Positions 45,950 to 45,986 of a DNA stretch of 45,986 nucleotides are shown piece after piece. The stretch comes from Myxococcales bacterium (lineage in GTDB: Bacteria; Myxococcota_A; Polyangia; Polyangiales; JAFGIB01): assembly GCA_029880325.1 (NCBI GenBank), contig JAOUOP010000062.1, forward strand, positions 1 through 45,986, read 5' to 3'. The translations under genes were made by a program, and so were the position numbers. Positions within the stretch are counted from its first letter, which is position 1, and every line of letters starts with the position of its first letter. The notes under the pieces were generated by a model. That model saw nothing but the letters and a program-made list of their open reading frames with translations, did no database searches and was not told the origin of the DNA.

Positions 45950-45986
45950 GATGGGCTCGGCGGGAGTGCTGAGCCGATGATCGGGG
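45948..45986 (+). repeat. Start of a second tandem copy of the MITE-like element
   Basis: The last 39 bases of the window repeat 45784-45822 with two mismatches. The two copies share the TA of a CTAG, so the junction forms a hairpin with a 13-pair stem (45930-45942 with 45955-45967). The copy is cut by the window end. Confidence 0.85.

Overview
The window is very GC-rich bacterial DNA and most likely comes from a myxobacterium-like organism (Myxococcota / former Deltaproteobacteria). The reasons are the many lipoproteins with Ser/Gly/Thr- or Ala/Pro-rich linkers, the Hanks-type kinases mixed with two-component proteins, a homodimeric pyruvate dehydrogenase, and an accessory type VI secretion (T6SS) locus of the DUF2169/DUF6484/TIGR02270 kind. 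No rRNA, tRNA, phage or CRISPR was seen, and the assignment below phylum level is open.

Left part (1-12.2 kb): a SWIM-SNF2 helicase; a PHM-like lipoprotein whose stop codon lies in the end of a MITE-like repeat; a cobalamin riboswitch controlling two small surface lipoproteins; an outer-membrane beta-barrel; and aceE-aceF (pyruvate dehydrogenase E1 and E2). Divergent from aceE is npdG (F420:NADP oxidoreductase). 

Middle part (12.2-34 kb): two unrelated lipoproteins on the minus strand and a three-gene ABC-2 transporter operon. Then come the coenzyme F420 genes: cofE-cofD-cofC on the plus strand and cofG-cofH on the minus strand. Between the two cof blocks lies a four-gene signalling operon: a PAS-PAS histidine kinase with two receiver domains, a lone receiver, a receiver fused to a Ser/Thr kinase, and a 68-residue Cys-rich protein. 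After cofG follow a small membrane protein, a CAP-domain lipoprotein, a tandem Spy/CpxP-like lipoprotein and a membrane-anchored pseudokinase, then a hairpin-rich leader and lon.

Right part (34-46 kb): an orphan T6SS payload locus. It holds VgrG, a PAAR-like protein carrying a PD-(D/E)xK nuclease tail, a DUF3396 immunity protein and a second small partner, then a ketosynthase-like protein and DUF2169 on the minus strand, and a DUF6484 protein with a VgrG-like needle tail plus a TIGR02270 HEAT-repeat protein on the plus strand. The T6SS core (sheath, baseplate, membrane complex) is absent. Past it are a decayed Ser/Thr kinase fragment, a membrane-anchored protein with a possible TPR end, a small conserved-looking protein, and a tandem pair of the same MITE-like element found 41 kb away in the opposite orientation.

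The most distinctive items are the TA/CTAG-bounded repeat family, the transporter-less B12-riboswitch lipoprotein operon, the near-complete F420 pathway interleaved with a phosphorelay/Ser-Thr-kinase hybrid, and the PAAR-nuclease effector module with two tandem downstream partners and a second spike-like protein.
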